Source: Chrysochromulina tobinii (Eukaryota > Haptophyta > Prymnesiales > Chrysochromulinaceae). From it: 64,000 nt of DNA. Within the stretch, counting starts at the first letter, position 1; every line of letters begins with the position of its first letter. Both the position numbers and the translations under genes were made by a program. The DNA is taken from assembly GCA_001275005.1 (NCBI GenBank), contig JWZX01003412.1, positions 1-64,000 of the forward strand, written 5' to 3'. The notes under the pieces are model-generated. The model was given only the letters and a program-made list of their open reading frames with translations. It was not told the DNA's origin and searched no databases. Shown in pieces: positions 11,007-20,407 of this stretch.

Positions 11007-11932
11007 TCATCTCAGCACGTGAATGACCCCCTCAAGCTTCACGGGCACCTCCAAGACTGCTCTCGCACTCATCTTCTCATACGCCTCGCGGCGCACTCGG
11101 GAATCCACGTGTACAAAGTGCCCGGCGCCGATCGAAATCGCCGTGGAGTAGTGCGAACCAGAGGCAAGTATGCAGCCCACATAGCCGCTGCTACGAGCCG
11201 GCTGGCTCATGAAACGAGCATGCGTGTCGTAGACGACGCGTGGCAACGTTTGTCCGCTGCGCGCGTATTGTGTAGCCTTCACTATCCGTTCATCCTCTTC
11301 GGACAGCAACGGATCCCGGTGCGGCACCACGTCCAGGACGTAGTCGGCGAGTCGCAGGCCAAGCTGCTTGAGTGCGAGGGAGATGATGCTCTTCTGAAAG
11401 TCGCCAGCTTCGTTGTAGAAGCATTCCACAGGCACCCCGATGGCCTGGCTTTGCTGATCGGCAATCGCTTGGAGAGTAGCGAAGCTCACATAGGGACTGC
11501 GACCACGGGTGCAGATCCGCAAATCATGGGAAGGGAATGAGGGAGGACAGCAGGGCAGAGCCAAAGCATGCTCTGGGTGGCGGAGCGAGCGATGATGCAC
11601 CCTTGCAAGAGGTTGTTGATGGCGTGGACGGCGCAGTGGTGATCCTGCTGCCCCTCAAATGCAGCGAGTCGATGGAAACCGCTACTCCCGCCGCCGATGG
11701 CAGCACCACGAGCGGAACCCTCGACGACTGGCTGGTGCCTTGTGAGTTTATGCACCGCAGCCGCTGAGTCGCTTCCCGCCAACGGAGCCGAAGCTACCTC
11801 CCGAGTTCCGGTGCAGCAACAACAGCAGAGACGTCGCAGCCAGCGGATTCTGTCAGACTGAATCGGCTTGAGTCCTCGGCTCTCCTCGAGCGCGAGCGGC
11901 GCCTCGAGAGTTGCGGGACCGCCGGCCGCCAT
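11007..11932 (-). CDS. Josephin-type (ataxin-3-like) cysteine protease, two exons
   Basis: This is a likely deubiquitinase of 273 residues. Exon 1 is 11601-11932 and exon 2 is 11007-11496. The 104-nt intron (11497-11600) has a GTGCAT donor and a GTCGCAG acceptor, and splicing in phase 2 joins NNLLQG to PYVSFATLQAIAD, exactly as in Josephin domains. Catalytic elements: Gln95 in FEGQQ, Cys100 in CAVHAINNLLQG, His225 in GSHYSTAISI, and an acidic residue in FVHVDS (Asp242). The family cleaves ubiquitin chains. There is no C-terminal UIM or polyQ, so it is closer to the short Josephin (JOSD) class. A run of five cysteines (residues 36-40) after a basic stretch could be palmitoylated and tether the enzyme to a membrane. 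It is head to head with the ankyrin/PDZ gene across 242 bp. Confidence 0.8.
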
Positions 11933-12174
11933 TCAGTCAGACCCGGCCACCATGCTTCGCGGCGCCTTTTTGGGCGCGGTGCAATCAACCTTTCCTGTAT
12001 GTTATTTCTCCCCTCTGAACCGCCTGGGTGTCGCGTCCGGTGCACAGGCTTTGGAAATTCATTTCCAAAAGAATACCGGGTAGTCTTCGAAGCCTCAAAT
12101 TCAACCTCTCCCGCGACCGCAACCTGCTCAGCGTCAGGAGCTGCCATCCAAACCCACCGCAGCACCTCCCGTCG
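11933..12174. promoter_or_regulatory. Shared head-to-head intergenic region (Josephin / ankyrin-PDZ)
   Basis: The two divergent ATGs (11932 minus, 12175 plus) lie only 242 bp apart, so both promoters and 5' UTRs must fit here. I see no clear TATA box. An alternating TTTGGAAATTCATTTCCAAA palindrome at 12050-12069 is the most striking sequence in it and is a candidate binding site. The bidirectional promoter is inferred from geometry only. Confidence 0.4.
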
Positions 12175-14685
12175 ATGAAAGCCGTCCCGCGACGTCCGCG
12201 CGACCCTCGCGAGATTACGCACGATGCCTCCGACCTATGGTTCAACGCGCTCCACGGCGACGCCGCCGAGGTGGCCAACGTCATCCGCTCCGTGCCCGAT
12301 GGAGCAGTCAACCATCGCGGCGTGCGCCAGTGGACATGCCTTTTCGCGGCGGCGACGCGCGGCCACGTTGAGGTCGCCAGGCTGCTCCTTGAGCACGGTG
12401 CCGATCCGGAGCTCGAGATGGAGCAAGGATGGCGCGCGCTCATGACAGCAGCACAGCAAGGCTTTGCCCCGATCGTGCAATTGCTGCTCGAGCACGGCGC
12501 AGACCCAGGCGCCAAGAACAAGAACGGCGACACGGCGCTCACGCTGGCCGAGGCGGCGAACCACAAGACGGCGCTGGCGCTCTTGCGAGCGCCCCCGCCC
12601 GCGCTCAAGAGCGTGCAGCCGCCGGAGACAGAGCCGTCCCTCGCACCCGCCGCGCCATTCGTTCTTATTCTGCCACCCGCGCCCGCACCGGCGCCGGCGC
12701 CACTCGCCTCGATCGAGGAGGAGCAGGAGGCCGCCAATGTCCGCGAGGTCGTCTCGCGGCGCGAACGGCTCGCGGCCCGCCTCTCGGCGGAGATCGGTGG
12801 CATGAAGACAGAACGGGCCACTTCTCTAGAGCCGGCGAATGTGCCTGCCGAGAGCGCTCTGCAGATCGTCAAGGGCCCCACGGACGCCGAGCTGAGGCAG
12901 ATGCGCGTGAAGCAAATGCGCGAGGAGCAGCGAGCGGCCGTAGCTGCGGCGTTGGCTGCAAGAACACCGACAGTGCCGTCGCCGGCACCAAATGCCGCGT
13001 CGGCGCCTGCAACCCCTTCCGCCATACTCTCGAAGTCTCCTGCGTTTCGCAGCGGCGCCACCACGCCGATGACACGTGGCACGCCAGCCGCTCCGTCCAC
13101 GGCCGGATCCACGAGCAGCGCTGCGCCGACAGTGCTCGTGACGCTCTCGCGGACTCCAAACGAAAGCCTCGGCCTTGGGCTCGGCTTCGATGGCGACGAC
13201 GTGGTGGTAAAGGCCATTGGCAAGGACACGCCGGCGATGCGCTGTGGACTGCTGCGCGAGGGCGATCGCGTGGTGTCGATCAACGGCGAGCCGGTGAGCG
13301 CAAGATCCGACATTCGTGCGCTCATGACGGCCTCCTCCGCAGTCACACTGGAGATCGAGCGCGCAGTCGAGTACGACGACGTTGACGAGACCGAGGAGGC
13401 GCCAGAGTCCGTTTCCCCACAGGCGCCAGAGTCCATGCCAGCACCCGCGCCAGCACCGGCACCGGCCCTGGCGAACGCAGAGACTCTACTGCGAGTGCGC
13501 GTGGCGGCTGCAGCTCTCTCCACCGAGCCCTCTGCTGCCGCCGCAGCGGCTGCAGCTGCCGCGGCGGAGCGCCTTGCTGCGGCGCGGGCGGAGGCGGAGG
13601 CGGAGCGCCTAGAGGCTCTACAAGAAGAAGCGGAGCGGGCCGCGCTACTGGCGGCGGCGGTGCCGGCGCAGATTGCGGCCATTGCTGCGGATGAGGCGGA
13701 GGCCAAAGGACCGCATTCCCCGGCGGAGGAGCTGGTGGCCGAGGCGAAGCGGCTCATGGCTGAGGTCGATGCGAGCGACGCGACCGGGTTCGCGATGAGC
13801 GAAGCAGAGGCGGAGTGCCTGGCCGCAGAGGCGGACCAAATGGCCGAAGCAATGTACGCCCAGGCGCAGCTATCGGCAGATGAGACGGCGGCAGAGAGCA
13901 CAGCTACGGAGGAGGCCGAGCATATGGCTATGGATGAATATGCGGCCGAAGGGGTCCAAGCGATGTACGTGCAGGAAAAGCTGACGGAGGTTGAGGCAGC
14001 GAGGACAGCGGCAGAACATGCTCATAGCATGCACAGGGAGAGCTTGACATACACCGAAGAGGCGCCCGTGACGGCGCCGTCGCGTGCGCCTGCGCTGTGG
14101 GCGATTGCTCGCAACGCGGTCAGAGTCGCGGTGACTCTCGTGCGGACTCCGAACGAAAGCCTCGGCCTGGGGCTCGACTTTGATGGCGATGCGGTGGTGG
14201 TGCAGGCGATCGGCGAGAATTCGCCGGCATGGCGTTCGGGGCAGCTGCGCACGGGTGATCGCGTGGTGGCGATGAACGGGGAGCCGGTAAGCCCCGCGTC
14301 CGACTTGGGTGCGCTCCTCAAGCACGCTACCACGGTCACTCTGGAGGTCGAGCGCGCGCCCGCGGTCGCTGAAGCGCAGCCGTCGCCGCGCACGGGAACC
14401 ACCTCTGTGAAGTCCATGCGTGCTGTCCTCGCGGCTCATTTCCAGCGTGACGCCAAGCCGCCCGTACCGACAGCTGGCGCCGCCAAGCCGCCCGTACCCG
14501 TAGCTGGCGCCGCCAAGCCGCCCGTACCCGTAGCTGGCGCCGCCAAGCCGCCCGCGCCGGCTATCGGTACGCCCGCGCCGGGCGCATCGAGCGTCGCGGC
14601 GGAGGCAGCGAAGCTCGCCCAGCAGAAGCTCAAGGCATGGGATCATCTCGTCTCGCCTCTCGAGCAGCGCGCAGCGGCCGCCTGA
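12175..14685 (+). CDS. Ankyrin-repeat protein with two PDZ domains
   Basis: This is an 836-residue scaffold. The open frame extends upstream only through non-ATG codons, so I take the ATG at 12175 (MKAVPRRPRDP). Residues about 20-140 form three ankyrin repeats (for example GHVEVARLLLEHGADPELEM). There are two PDZ domains, one around 13135-13370 (ESLGLGLGFDGDDVVVKAI) and one around 14125-14360 (ESLGLGLDFDGDAVVVQAI), with the G-L-G-L carboxylate-binding loop. An Ala/Glu-rich coiled coil separates them. Four KPPVPVAGAA-type decapeptides precede the end (14456-14565). The frame ends at TGA 14683, yet the same frame stays open beyond it to 15213. A 51-nt GT-AG segment (14650-14700) would remove the stop in phase 0, so the gene may continue. 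Confidence 0.75.
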   Translation: MKAVPRRPRDPREITHDASDLWFNALHGDAAEVANVIRSVPDGAVNHRGVRQWTCLFAAATRGHVEVARLLLEHGADPELEMEQGWRALMTAAQQGFAPIVQLLLEHGADPGAKNKNGDTALTLAEAANHKTALALLRAPPPALKSVQPPETEPSLAPAAPFVLILPPAPAPAPAPLASIEEEQEAANVREVVSRRERLAARLSAEIGGMKTERATSLEPANVPAESALQIVKGPTDAELRQMRVKQMREEQRAAVAAALAARTPTVPSPAPNAASAPATPSAILSKSPAFRSGATTPMTRGTPAAPSTAGSTSSAAPTVLVTLSRTPNESLGLGLGFDGDDVVVKAIGKDTPAMRCGLLREGDRVVSINGEPVSARSDIRALMTASSAVTLEIERAVEYDDVDETEEAPESVSPQAPESMPAPAPAPAPALANAETLLRVRVAAAALSTEPSAAAAAAAAAAAERLAAARAEAEAERLEALQEEAERAALLAAAVPAQIAAIAADEAEAKGPHSPAEELVAEAKRLMAEVDASDATGFAMSEAEAECLAAEADQMAEAMYAQAQLSADETAAESTATEEAEHMAMDEYAAEGVQAMYVQEKLTEVEAARTAAEHAHSMHRESLTYTEEAPVTAPSRAPALWAIARNAVRVAVTLVRTPNESLGLGLDFDGDAVVVQAIGENSPAWRSGQLRTGDRVVAMNGEPVSPASDLGALLKHATTVTLEVERAPAVAEAQPSPRTGTTSVKSMRAVLAAHFQRDAKPPVPTAGAAKPPVPVAGAAKPPVPVAGAAKPPAPAIGTPAPGASSVAAEAAKLAQQKLKAWDHLVSPLEQRAAAA

Positions 14686-14700
14686 GCCGCAGCTGCGCAG

Positions 14701-15213
14701 CCATCTGAGCCGCGAGGGCCGACGCGATTTGCGACGCTGCGCCCTGTGAATGCGCCGGAGGGTGGCACGGGCTCAGATGGCGCGCTCGCGCCGTCCAATG
14801 CGCAGTCCTCGGCTGCGGCGGACGAGGAACCGAAACGCACGCCGAGAGTGGGTCGCGCGTGGCTGGCCGCCCAGATCGCAAAGCTCGAGCAGGGCGCTGA
14901 GAACGCCCCGCCGCCGTTGCCGTATGACGAGCCGCGGCTCTTCGATAAGAGATCGCTCTTCGGCTACGGCCGCATCCGCGAGAACGCTCGCCAAAGCATC
15001 GTGAATGCGTCGCCTTCGGTGCCGCCTACCGTCTCGCCTGCCGTTTCGTCTCATCTCGGCCCGTCACCCACCGTCTCGCCTCCCCTCGGAACGCCGCCCA
15101 TGGCGCAAGCGCAGGCATCGTCACACGAGGTGCAAGCGATTCAGGCAGCGCTGGCAGAGGCACATGCCAATGTGAGCCGGCGGTTCAGGCGTCGACGCTG
15201 CCGGAGCCAATGA
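14701..15213 (+). CDS. Open segment linking the ankyrin/PDZ gene to the next frame
   Basis: This is an in-frame continuation of the ankyrin/PDZ frame beyond the TGA at 14683, open to 15213. It encodes a charged segment (TPRVGRAWLAAQIAKLEQG, then LFDKRSLFGYGRIRENARQ) and a Pro/Ser-rich tail. Its stop overlaps the ATG of the following 1627-residue frame as ATGA (15210-15213). Removing 15172-15188, a GTGAGC...TTCAG stretch of only 17 nt, would fuse the two frames exactly. It is therefore either a middle exon of one very large gene or a separate small gene; I favour the middle exon. There is no recognised domain. Confidence 0.45.
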   Translation, partial: PSEPRGPTRFATLRPVNAPEGGTGSDGALAPSNAQSSAAADEEPKRTPRVGRAWLAAQIAKLEQGAENAPPPLPYDEPRLFDKRSLFGYGRIRENARQSIVNASPSVPPTVSPAVSSHLGPSPTVSPPLGTPPMAQAQASSHEVQAIQAALAEAHANVSRRFRRRRCRSQ

Positions 15214-18200
15214 GCGCCGTGGTGAGCGCGCGGCGCCCTTCCTCTTTTGGGACGGTGCTCGATCCACCTCCGTCCCTCCGCGCAAACCCGTCGCCACTGG
15301 CCGATGACAACGCGCAGCTGCTGCCCCTCTCGGCGCGCTCGTCGGCGCCCGTCTCGGCGCGTGGCTCCGCGCCCGTCTCGGCGCGTGGCTCCGCGCCCAA
15401 CTCAGCGCGTGGCTCCGCGCCCAACTCGGCGCGTGGCTCCGCGCCCAACTCGGCGCGTGGCCCTGGCTCGGCGCGCGGTCCTGGCCCTGTCGAGGTGGAG
15501 GCGATGCGCCGGTCGTCGCTCGAGCGCCGACTCAAAGCGTTCGAGACGGCGGCGGCGGATGAGGCGCTGCTGACGGAGCAGGGACAGGCGGCCCTCGCCG
15601 AGCTCATCCAAGATGCTGTACGCATGCGACTACCCCCCGCGCTCACCGCGACGGCGCGTCGGAAGCTCCACGCAGCCAAAGAGGGGTACCAAACCCCACA
15701 CGGGTACACGCCGATGGGGTACAAGAAGGTCCACGTTGGCGGCGGCGAGACGCTACGCATGCGCCCGATGCCCGCGCTCGGGAGCATCACGCCCCAGGCG
15801 GACCTGTATGTGTTCTCAGCCCGTGCGACGTCCGCCCGAGGGGAGGGCGCGCGCGCCCAGTACGGCGCCCAGGACCTCGAGCCCCTCGCGGTCTCGGAGA
15901 CGGAGGAGGCGGCGCCGTATCGGGCGCTGGCGGCCGATCAGAAGGGCGCGAGTGCATCCGTCGTTGCGACGCCGCCAGCCCCAGCGCCTCATGCAGCCCC
16001 AGCGCCTCTTGCAGCCTCAGCGCCGATGCAGCCGGCGCCGGGGGACACGCGGCGGCCTTCCTCCTTCGGCACGGTCCGACTAAGTGTTGGCGCAGCTCCG
16101 ACGCCGATGCAGCCGACGCCGATGCAGCTGGGGGTCGCACGGCGGCCTTCCTCCTTTGGCACGGTCCAAGGTGTGCGTCCCAGCGCCGCCAACAACGCGA
16201 TGCACACGCCGCAGTATGAGATGTCTGCGCACGAGGCCGCGCACATGGACACACGGACTCCGTGGACGCACCCATCGACAAACCTGCCAGGCGTCGCTCT
16301 AGAGGCCGAGGCAGTCGATGAGACCGCAGTGGCGGCGGAGTCCGAAATGGCACTGATGGCGGTGGAGGCAGACCCCGCCGGCGCCGCCCCCGTCAACGAC
16401 GACGCCGACGACGCCAACTCGCAAAACCCATGGATTGAATCTGACCAACCATGGATTGAATCTGACGAGGCGCTTCTAAAGGCTTCCGCCTCGCTTCTCC
16501 GTTCTCAGCGCTTTGGAGGGGAGATCGAGTCATCACCTCTCCAGCCGCCTCTGGCGGCGGGGGTGGCGGCCGCGGAGCCCACTCCCTTGGTCGAGAGGCG
16601 TCGATTCTCGAGCTTCGCGGACGCCGCCGCGGTGCCGACGCATCGATTCTCGAGCTTCGGGACCGCGATGGGTGTCGCAGAGGATGACTCCTTCTCGCCG
16701 GTGCGGACGAGGGGTGCCGTGGCAGGCGACCCGGCCGAGGGGATGTGGACTTTCGCGCCCCTGCGTCACGGCGGCGGTGCCGAGTTCCGGCGCGAAGTAC
16801 GCGCCGCCACGAGCCAAGAGGTACCCGGCTACGCCGTGGCAGGCGGCGACTCTGCCCAGAGCTCCTCGGCGAGGGGGTCCCCCAGCGCCTATGATGTGGA
16901 TGGATGGCCTCACTGGCCGAGGGCCAAGCTCGGTGCCGAGTCGCTGCTGGGTGCCGAGTCGGTGGCGGCCTCGGCGACGGCCTCGTGCACCTCGTCACGA
17001 TGGTGCTCCTCGTCCTCGTCGATTGCCTCGCCGACAGCCCCACCCTCCGCCCCGGCTTTCGCGGAGTTGTTCGACAAGCACGTGTCCACGGGCGTGGCCC
17101 CGGGGGTGGCCCCGCCTGCCGCGCGCCCACTGCCACCGGCGGTGGCGCTGCCACCGCAGTGCCGTGCGTCGGTCATTGGCTCCGCAGGCAGCGTGGGTAG
17201 TGGTTCGAGTGCCGGCGTGAGCACCGGCAGCCCCGCCCACGTCGGCTCACTCAGCGATCGGATCGAGATCGGGATGCCGCCGATTCCGGCTGCCGACGCG
17301 GCGCGCGCGCTCGCGGACTGCGAGCAGGAGCACATGAGCGTTGTCGCATCGAGCCGGCGTGTGAACAACGTGCCCGCCGAAGCGCGCGCTCGCGCCGCCC
17401 TCACCATCATCAGCGAGACGACTGTGAGCTTGACCGCGCTGCTCTTGGCCACGTATGAGGCAGATGCAGCCGAGGCCGCCGCCGCACAAGTGGCGAGTCA
17501 GGCACGCTTGTCCACGCTCGCCAGCGCGACGCGGGCGTGCTGTCGACGCGGCATCCAGGCGCTCGAGGCGCAGCGGGACGGCGTGCACGCGGCGCGTCGC
17601 GCGCGCCTCGGAATCCACGGCCCACCTGACGAGGCGCTGCCGGAGCGGGCTTCCCCACAAGAGGAAGCCGAGCTCGCACGACTCACCGCCAAGATGCATG
17701 CGGCGAGTCAAGCCGCTCAGGCCGCCGCCCGGGCGGCCGTGAGCGCCAAGGGCGCGTCCCCCATTGCCGCCGAGAAGCAGAGGGCGATGCGCGAGTGGCT
17801 CAAGGCGAATGTGAGCCCTCTTGCGGCGGAGGAGATGCGGTTTGGGTCCGAGAGGGCGGCCGAGGGCTTCCTCGAGAACGCCGAGGGGGCAGCGGTGGAG
17901 GCGGAGCGCGCACTGCATGCTTACCAGAACGAGCTGGCGCTGGCGCTGGGCGCAGAGGCGGAGCGACTAGAGCGGACGATCGAGGCGATCGGGCTCGCGA
18001 TGCGCGTCGCAGGCCCAGTGCTCCACCGTGCGGCCAACCAAGTCTCGGTGGTGCTGCGGGCGCTCGGGTTCTTCTCGGGGGGTCTAGTTGAGATGCCTCT
18101 GCTCATGCTGCCCGTGCGCCTTGACCGGATGATTACGGCGGCTAGTGCCTTGCACACACCTCGCAGCCCGGCCGACGACGACGGTGCAGGTGGAGCGGTG

Positions 18201-20093
18201 CGCACCAGCTTTGGCGATGCCTTCACCTACCACCTGGCACGGGGCGAGACGCCGTCGACGCGGACGATGGACGCGGCGGACGACGCCGTCTCGGGCACTC
18301 TCGAGGTGCGCTTCCTGTGCGCGCAGACGCTGCGTGCCGTCGGTGCGCCGCTCCTCATCCCAGATGGGCGCGCCGCGCTGAGCATCGCCGCGCCCGCACT
18401 CAAGCTTTCGCTGTGCGCCATCGAGGCGATACTCATGGCGGGCCGTCCCTTTTCGCCGGACGCGTTGCTTGCGTGCATGGAGCTGGACGAAGCGACCGCC
18501 GCGGCCGCAGCCGCCGCAGAGGCCGCAAGTACACCCCAGTCGGCGGCGGTCGGGGCGGCCGCGGCGGTGCTTGATGCACTCTCGACGACGCATGCGCTCG
18601 TCGACGTCTTCCTCGACCCGTCGCTTTGGAATCCTGCGGACCTCGAGGCCGCTGCCAAGGCCGGCTGGACGCCCGACGGCGTCGAGATTGCGCGCCTGAT
18701 CGCCCTCTCCCTCTCGCATGTATTCCCAACGTTTGGAATGGGTGGCGCCGTGCCGAGCGGTACGTCCTCTGTCGTGAGCTCGAGTCAGCTGCTGCTCACT
18801 CAGGAGCTCACCATCGGTGGCTTCCGGGTGCTTGCGGCGCATGCACACGCGCAAGGCACGCTCGCCCACGGCTGGGAGCGCATGACCGACCTCGCAGGTG
18901 CGAGTGTATGGGTGGGCACGGAGACGACCCAAGTATGGGCGGACGATCTCGGCGCGACGGGCTTCCTGCCGCTTCGCACCAAGCAGCTGCCCACCATTTT
19001 GCCCGTCGCCGCCAGTCTGCCGGCAGAAGGCACGTCGCCGCTGCAGGTGCAGTTACCAGAGAGTCCTGTGCTGAGTGCTGTGCTGAGCGATGCCAGCCGG
19101 CCGCCCTCCATGTCCAGCGCCGGCGCGATCACGTATTCTCTGGATCCGGAGGCTCCGCCTGCACTCTCCGAGGCGTTCACCATCCTGACCAACTCTCTCG
19201 TGGTGGCGAGCAAGCGCTCGGCCGCCCACATCGTCGAGCAATCCGCGAGTGTGACCGCACAGTGCGTCGCCGGAAGCCGCGAAGAGCTCGAGCGGTGGCA
19301 GCGGAGCCGTGAGGCACGCGCCATCGCCAAGTGGGGAGCTCAGGTGCAGGAGAACGTGGTCGCACCGGTCTTTGGCGCGGTGGGTCAGGCAGCCCTCAAG
19401 TGTGGGGAAACCATGGTGGGCGCACTGACCAACCGCGACCGCGACGGCTATCGGCAGGCTATGGAGGCTATGGAGGTGCGCATGCACCAGACGCTCCGCT
19501 CGTCCCTCGATGCGCATCAGCTCTCGATACAGCAGATCGCCCTCCAGCAGATGCAGATACAGATGCAGCAGCAGCAGGCGCAGCTGGCACAGCTCACGCA
19601 TGCACAGCACGCGTACCAGATGCACCAGATGCACGCACCAGACGCACAGCATGCACAGTATACGCAGGCGTACCAGATGCTGCACCCGCAGCCCTTGCTC
19701 GCGGGCGTACCCAGCGCGACCGTCCACTCCGCCACCGCGCTACAGCTCGAGCGCCTCGCGACCGAGCTTGCACGCGTGCACAAGGATCTTGCCGAGGTGA
19801 AGGCCAGCGCCGCGCCTATCGCCCCCGAGGCCGCCGCCGCCATCCGCGGAGCCGTCGGAGCCGCCGTGGCCGCAAGCGCCGCGGCTGATGCCCAGCTCTC
19901 GAAGCTCTCGAAGGTACCCAGCCCTCCGGCCGCGGCGGCGGCAGCCCTCGAAGGCGTTCGAATGGATCGCGCGCGCATGAGCACGCCACCCAAGGGACCT
20001 GTCCCCGACGAGGTGATGAAGGGCGCAATCGTCAAGGGCGCGTGGCCAGTGCGCGTGCTCGAGCTTGAGGAGGGCCCCGACGTGACGGCGTGA
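15210..20093 (+). CDS. Large Ala-rich scaffold-like protein with RRPSSFGTV motifs
   Basis: The frame holds 1627 residues and matches no family I recognise. The N-terminal third is disordered. It carries a 24-nt tandem repeat encoding SARGSAP (about 15335-15475) and five copies of a short motif, three RRPSSFGTV and two diverged (RRFSSFADA, HRFSSFGTA). That motif fits a basophilic-kinase site (R-R-x-S). Residues about 680-1400 look folded and helical (long Ala/Leu/Glu-rich helices, DGVEIARLIALSLSHVFPTF). A Gln/Met-rich coiled coil follows around 19520-19680, then another Ala-rich coil. A 21-nt tandem duplication encodes PWIESDQ twice near 16428. It may be the C-terminal part of the ankyrin/PDZ gene immediately upstream. 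Codon use matches its neighbours. Confidence 0.7.
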   Translation: MSAVVSARRPSSFGTVLDPPPSLRANPSPLADDNAQLLPLSARSSAPVSARGSAPVSARGSAPNSARGSAPNSARGSAPNSARGPGSARGPGPVEVEAMRRSSLERRLKAFETAAADEALLTEQGQAALAELIQDAVRMRLPPALTATARRKLHAAKEGYQTPHGYTPMGYKKVHVGGGETLRMRPMPALGSITPQADLYVFSARATSARGEGARAQYGAQDLEPLAVSETEEAAPYRALAADQKGASASVVATPPAPAPHAAPAPLAASAPMQPAPGDTRRPSSFGTVRLSVGAAPTPMQPTPMQLGVARRPSSFGTVQGVRPSAANNAMHTPQYEMSAHEAAHMDTRTPWTHPSTNLPGVALEAEAVDETAVAAESEMALMAVEADPAGAAPVNDDADDANSQNPWIESDQPWIESDEALLKASASLLRSQRFGGEIESSPLQPPLAAGVAAAEPTPLVERRRFSSFADAAAVPTHRFSSFGTAMGVAEDDSFSPVRTRGAVAGDPAEGMWTFAPLRHGGGAEFRREVRAATSQEVPGYAVAGGDSAQSSSARGSPSAYDVDGWPHWPRAKLGAESLLGAESVAASATASCTSSRWCSSSSSIASPTAPPSAPAFAELFDKHVSTGVAPGVAPPAARPLPPAVALPPQCRASVIGSAGSVGSGSSAGVSTGSPAHVGSLSDRIEIGMPPIPAADAARALADCEQEHMSVVASSRRVNNVPAEARARAALTIISETTVSLTALLLATYEADAAEAAAAQVASQARLSTLASATRACCRRGIQALEAQRDGVHAARRARLGIHGPPDEALPERASPQEEAELARLTAKMHAASQAAQAAARAAVSAKGASPIAAEKQRAMREWLKANVSPLAAEEMRFGSERAAEGFLENAEGAAVEAERALHAYQNELALALGAEAERLERTIEAIGLAMRVAGPVLHRAANQVSVVLRALGFFSGGLVEMPLLMLPVRLDRMITAASALHTPRSPADDDGAGGAVRTSFGDAFTYHLARGETPSTRTMDAADDAVSGTLEVRFLCAQTLRAVGAPLLIPDGRAALSIAAPALKLSLCAIEAILMAGRPFSPDALLACMELDEATAAAAAAAEAASTPQSAAVGAAAAVLDALSTTHALVDVFLDPSLWNPADLEAAAKAGWTPDGVEIARLIALSLSHVFPTFGMGGAVPSGTSSVVSSSQLLLTQELTIGGFRVLAAHAHAQGTLAHGWERMTDLAGASVWVGTETTQVWADDLGATGFLPLRTKQLPTILPVAASLPAEGTSPLQVQLPESPVLSAVLSDASRPPSMSSAGAITYSLDPEAPPALSEAFTILTNSLVVASKRSAAHIVEQSASVTAQCVAGSREELERWQRSREARAIAKWGAQVQENVVAPVFGAVGQAALKCGETMVGALTNRDRDGYRQAMEAMEVRMHQTLRSSLDAHQLSIQQIALQQMQIQMQQQQAQLAQLTHAQHAYQMHQMHAPDAQHAQYTQAYQMLHPQPLLAGVPSATVHSATALQLERLATELARVHKDLAEVKASAAPIAPEAAAAIRGAVGAAVAASAAADAQLSKLSKVPSPPAAAAAALEGVRMDRARMSTPPKGPVPDEVMKGAIVKGAWPVRVLELEEGPDVTA

Positions 20094-20407
20094 GATAAAT
20101 TGAATATCGATATGTGTCTTGTGAGGCGCATCCTGGAGGCTTCGACAGAGGAGAGATGTGAAGCGCTACAGTAGGGAGAATGTGTCAGTGCCTGTGTGGA
20201 ACGCGTGAATGCGTGTGGTGCCTGTGTCGAGGTTAAAAGAGACTTGACGTCGACAGTATAGAGTATTTTTTCGACGCATTCGACTTTGTTCGCTGTGGGT
20301 CACCTCAGTACGCGCGCTCGGTTACCGTATCGTTAACCGACGACCGACACTTCCACGCGAACGAAACGTCCGTGGATCAAACGACCCGTATCAGACCGCG
20401 GCCCGTA
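20094..20407. other. Convergent 3' intergenic region
   Basis: This is 314 bp between the stop codons of two convergent genes. It is less GC-rich than the coding sequence around it. I see no gene and no clear element beyond the short inverted words GTTACCGTATCG / CGTTAAC near 20320. Confidence 0.35.

Noticed and set aside
11985-13901. A 638-codon minus-strand frame opposite the ankyrin/PDZ gene
   Set aside because: Ser/Ala/Arg-rich antisense of GC3-biased coding sequence; no domain, whereas the plus frame has ankyrin and PDZ folds.
14683-14685. Selenocysteine at the in-frame TGA
   Set aside because: No SECIS-like structure was recognised and no selenoprotein family matches; a 51-nt intron or a plain stop is simpler.
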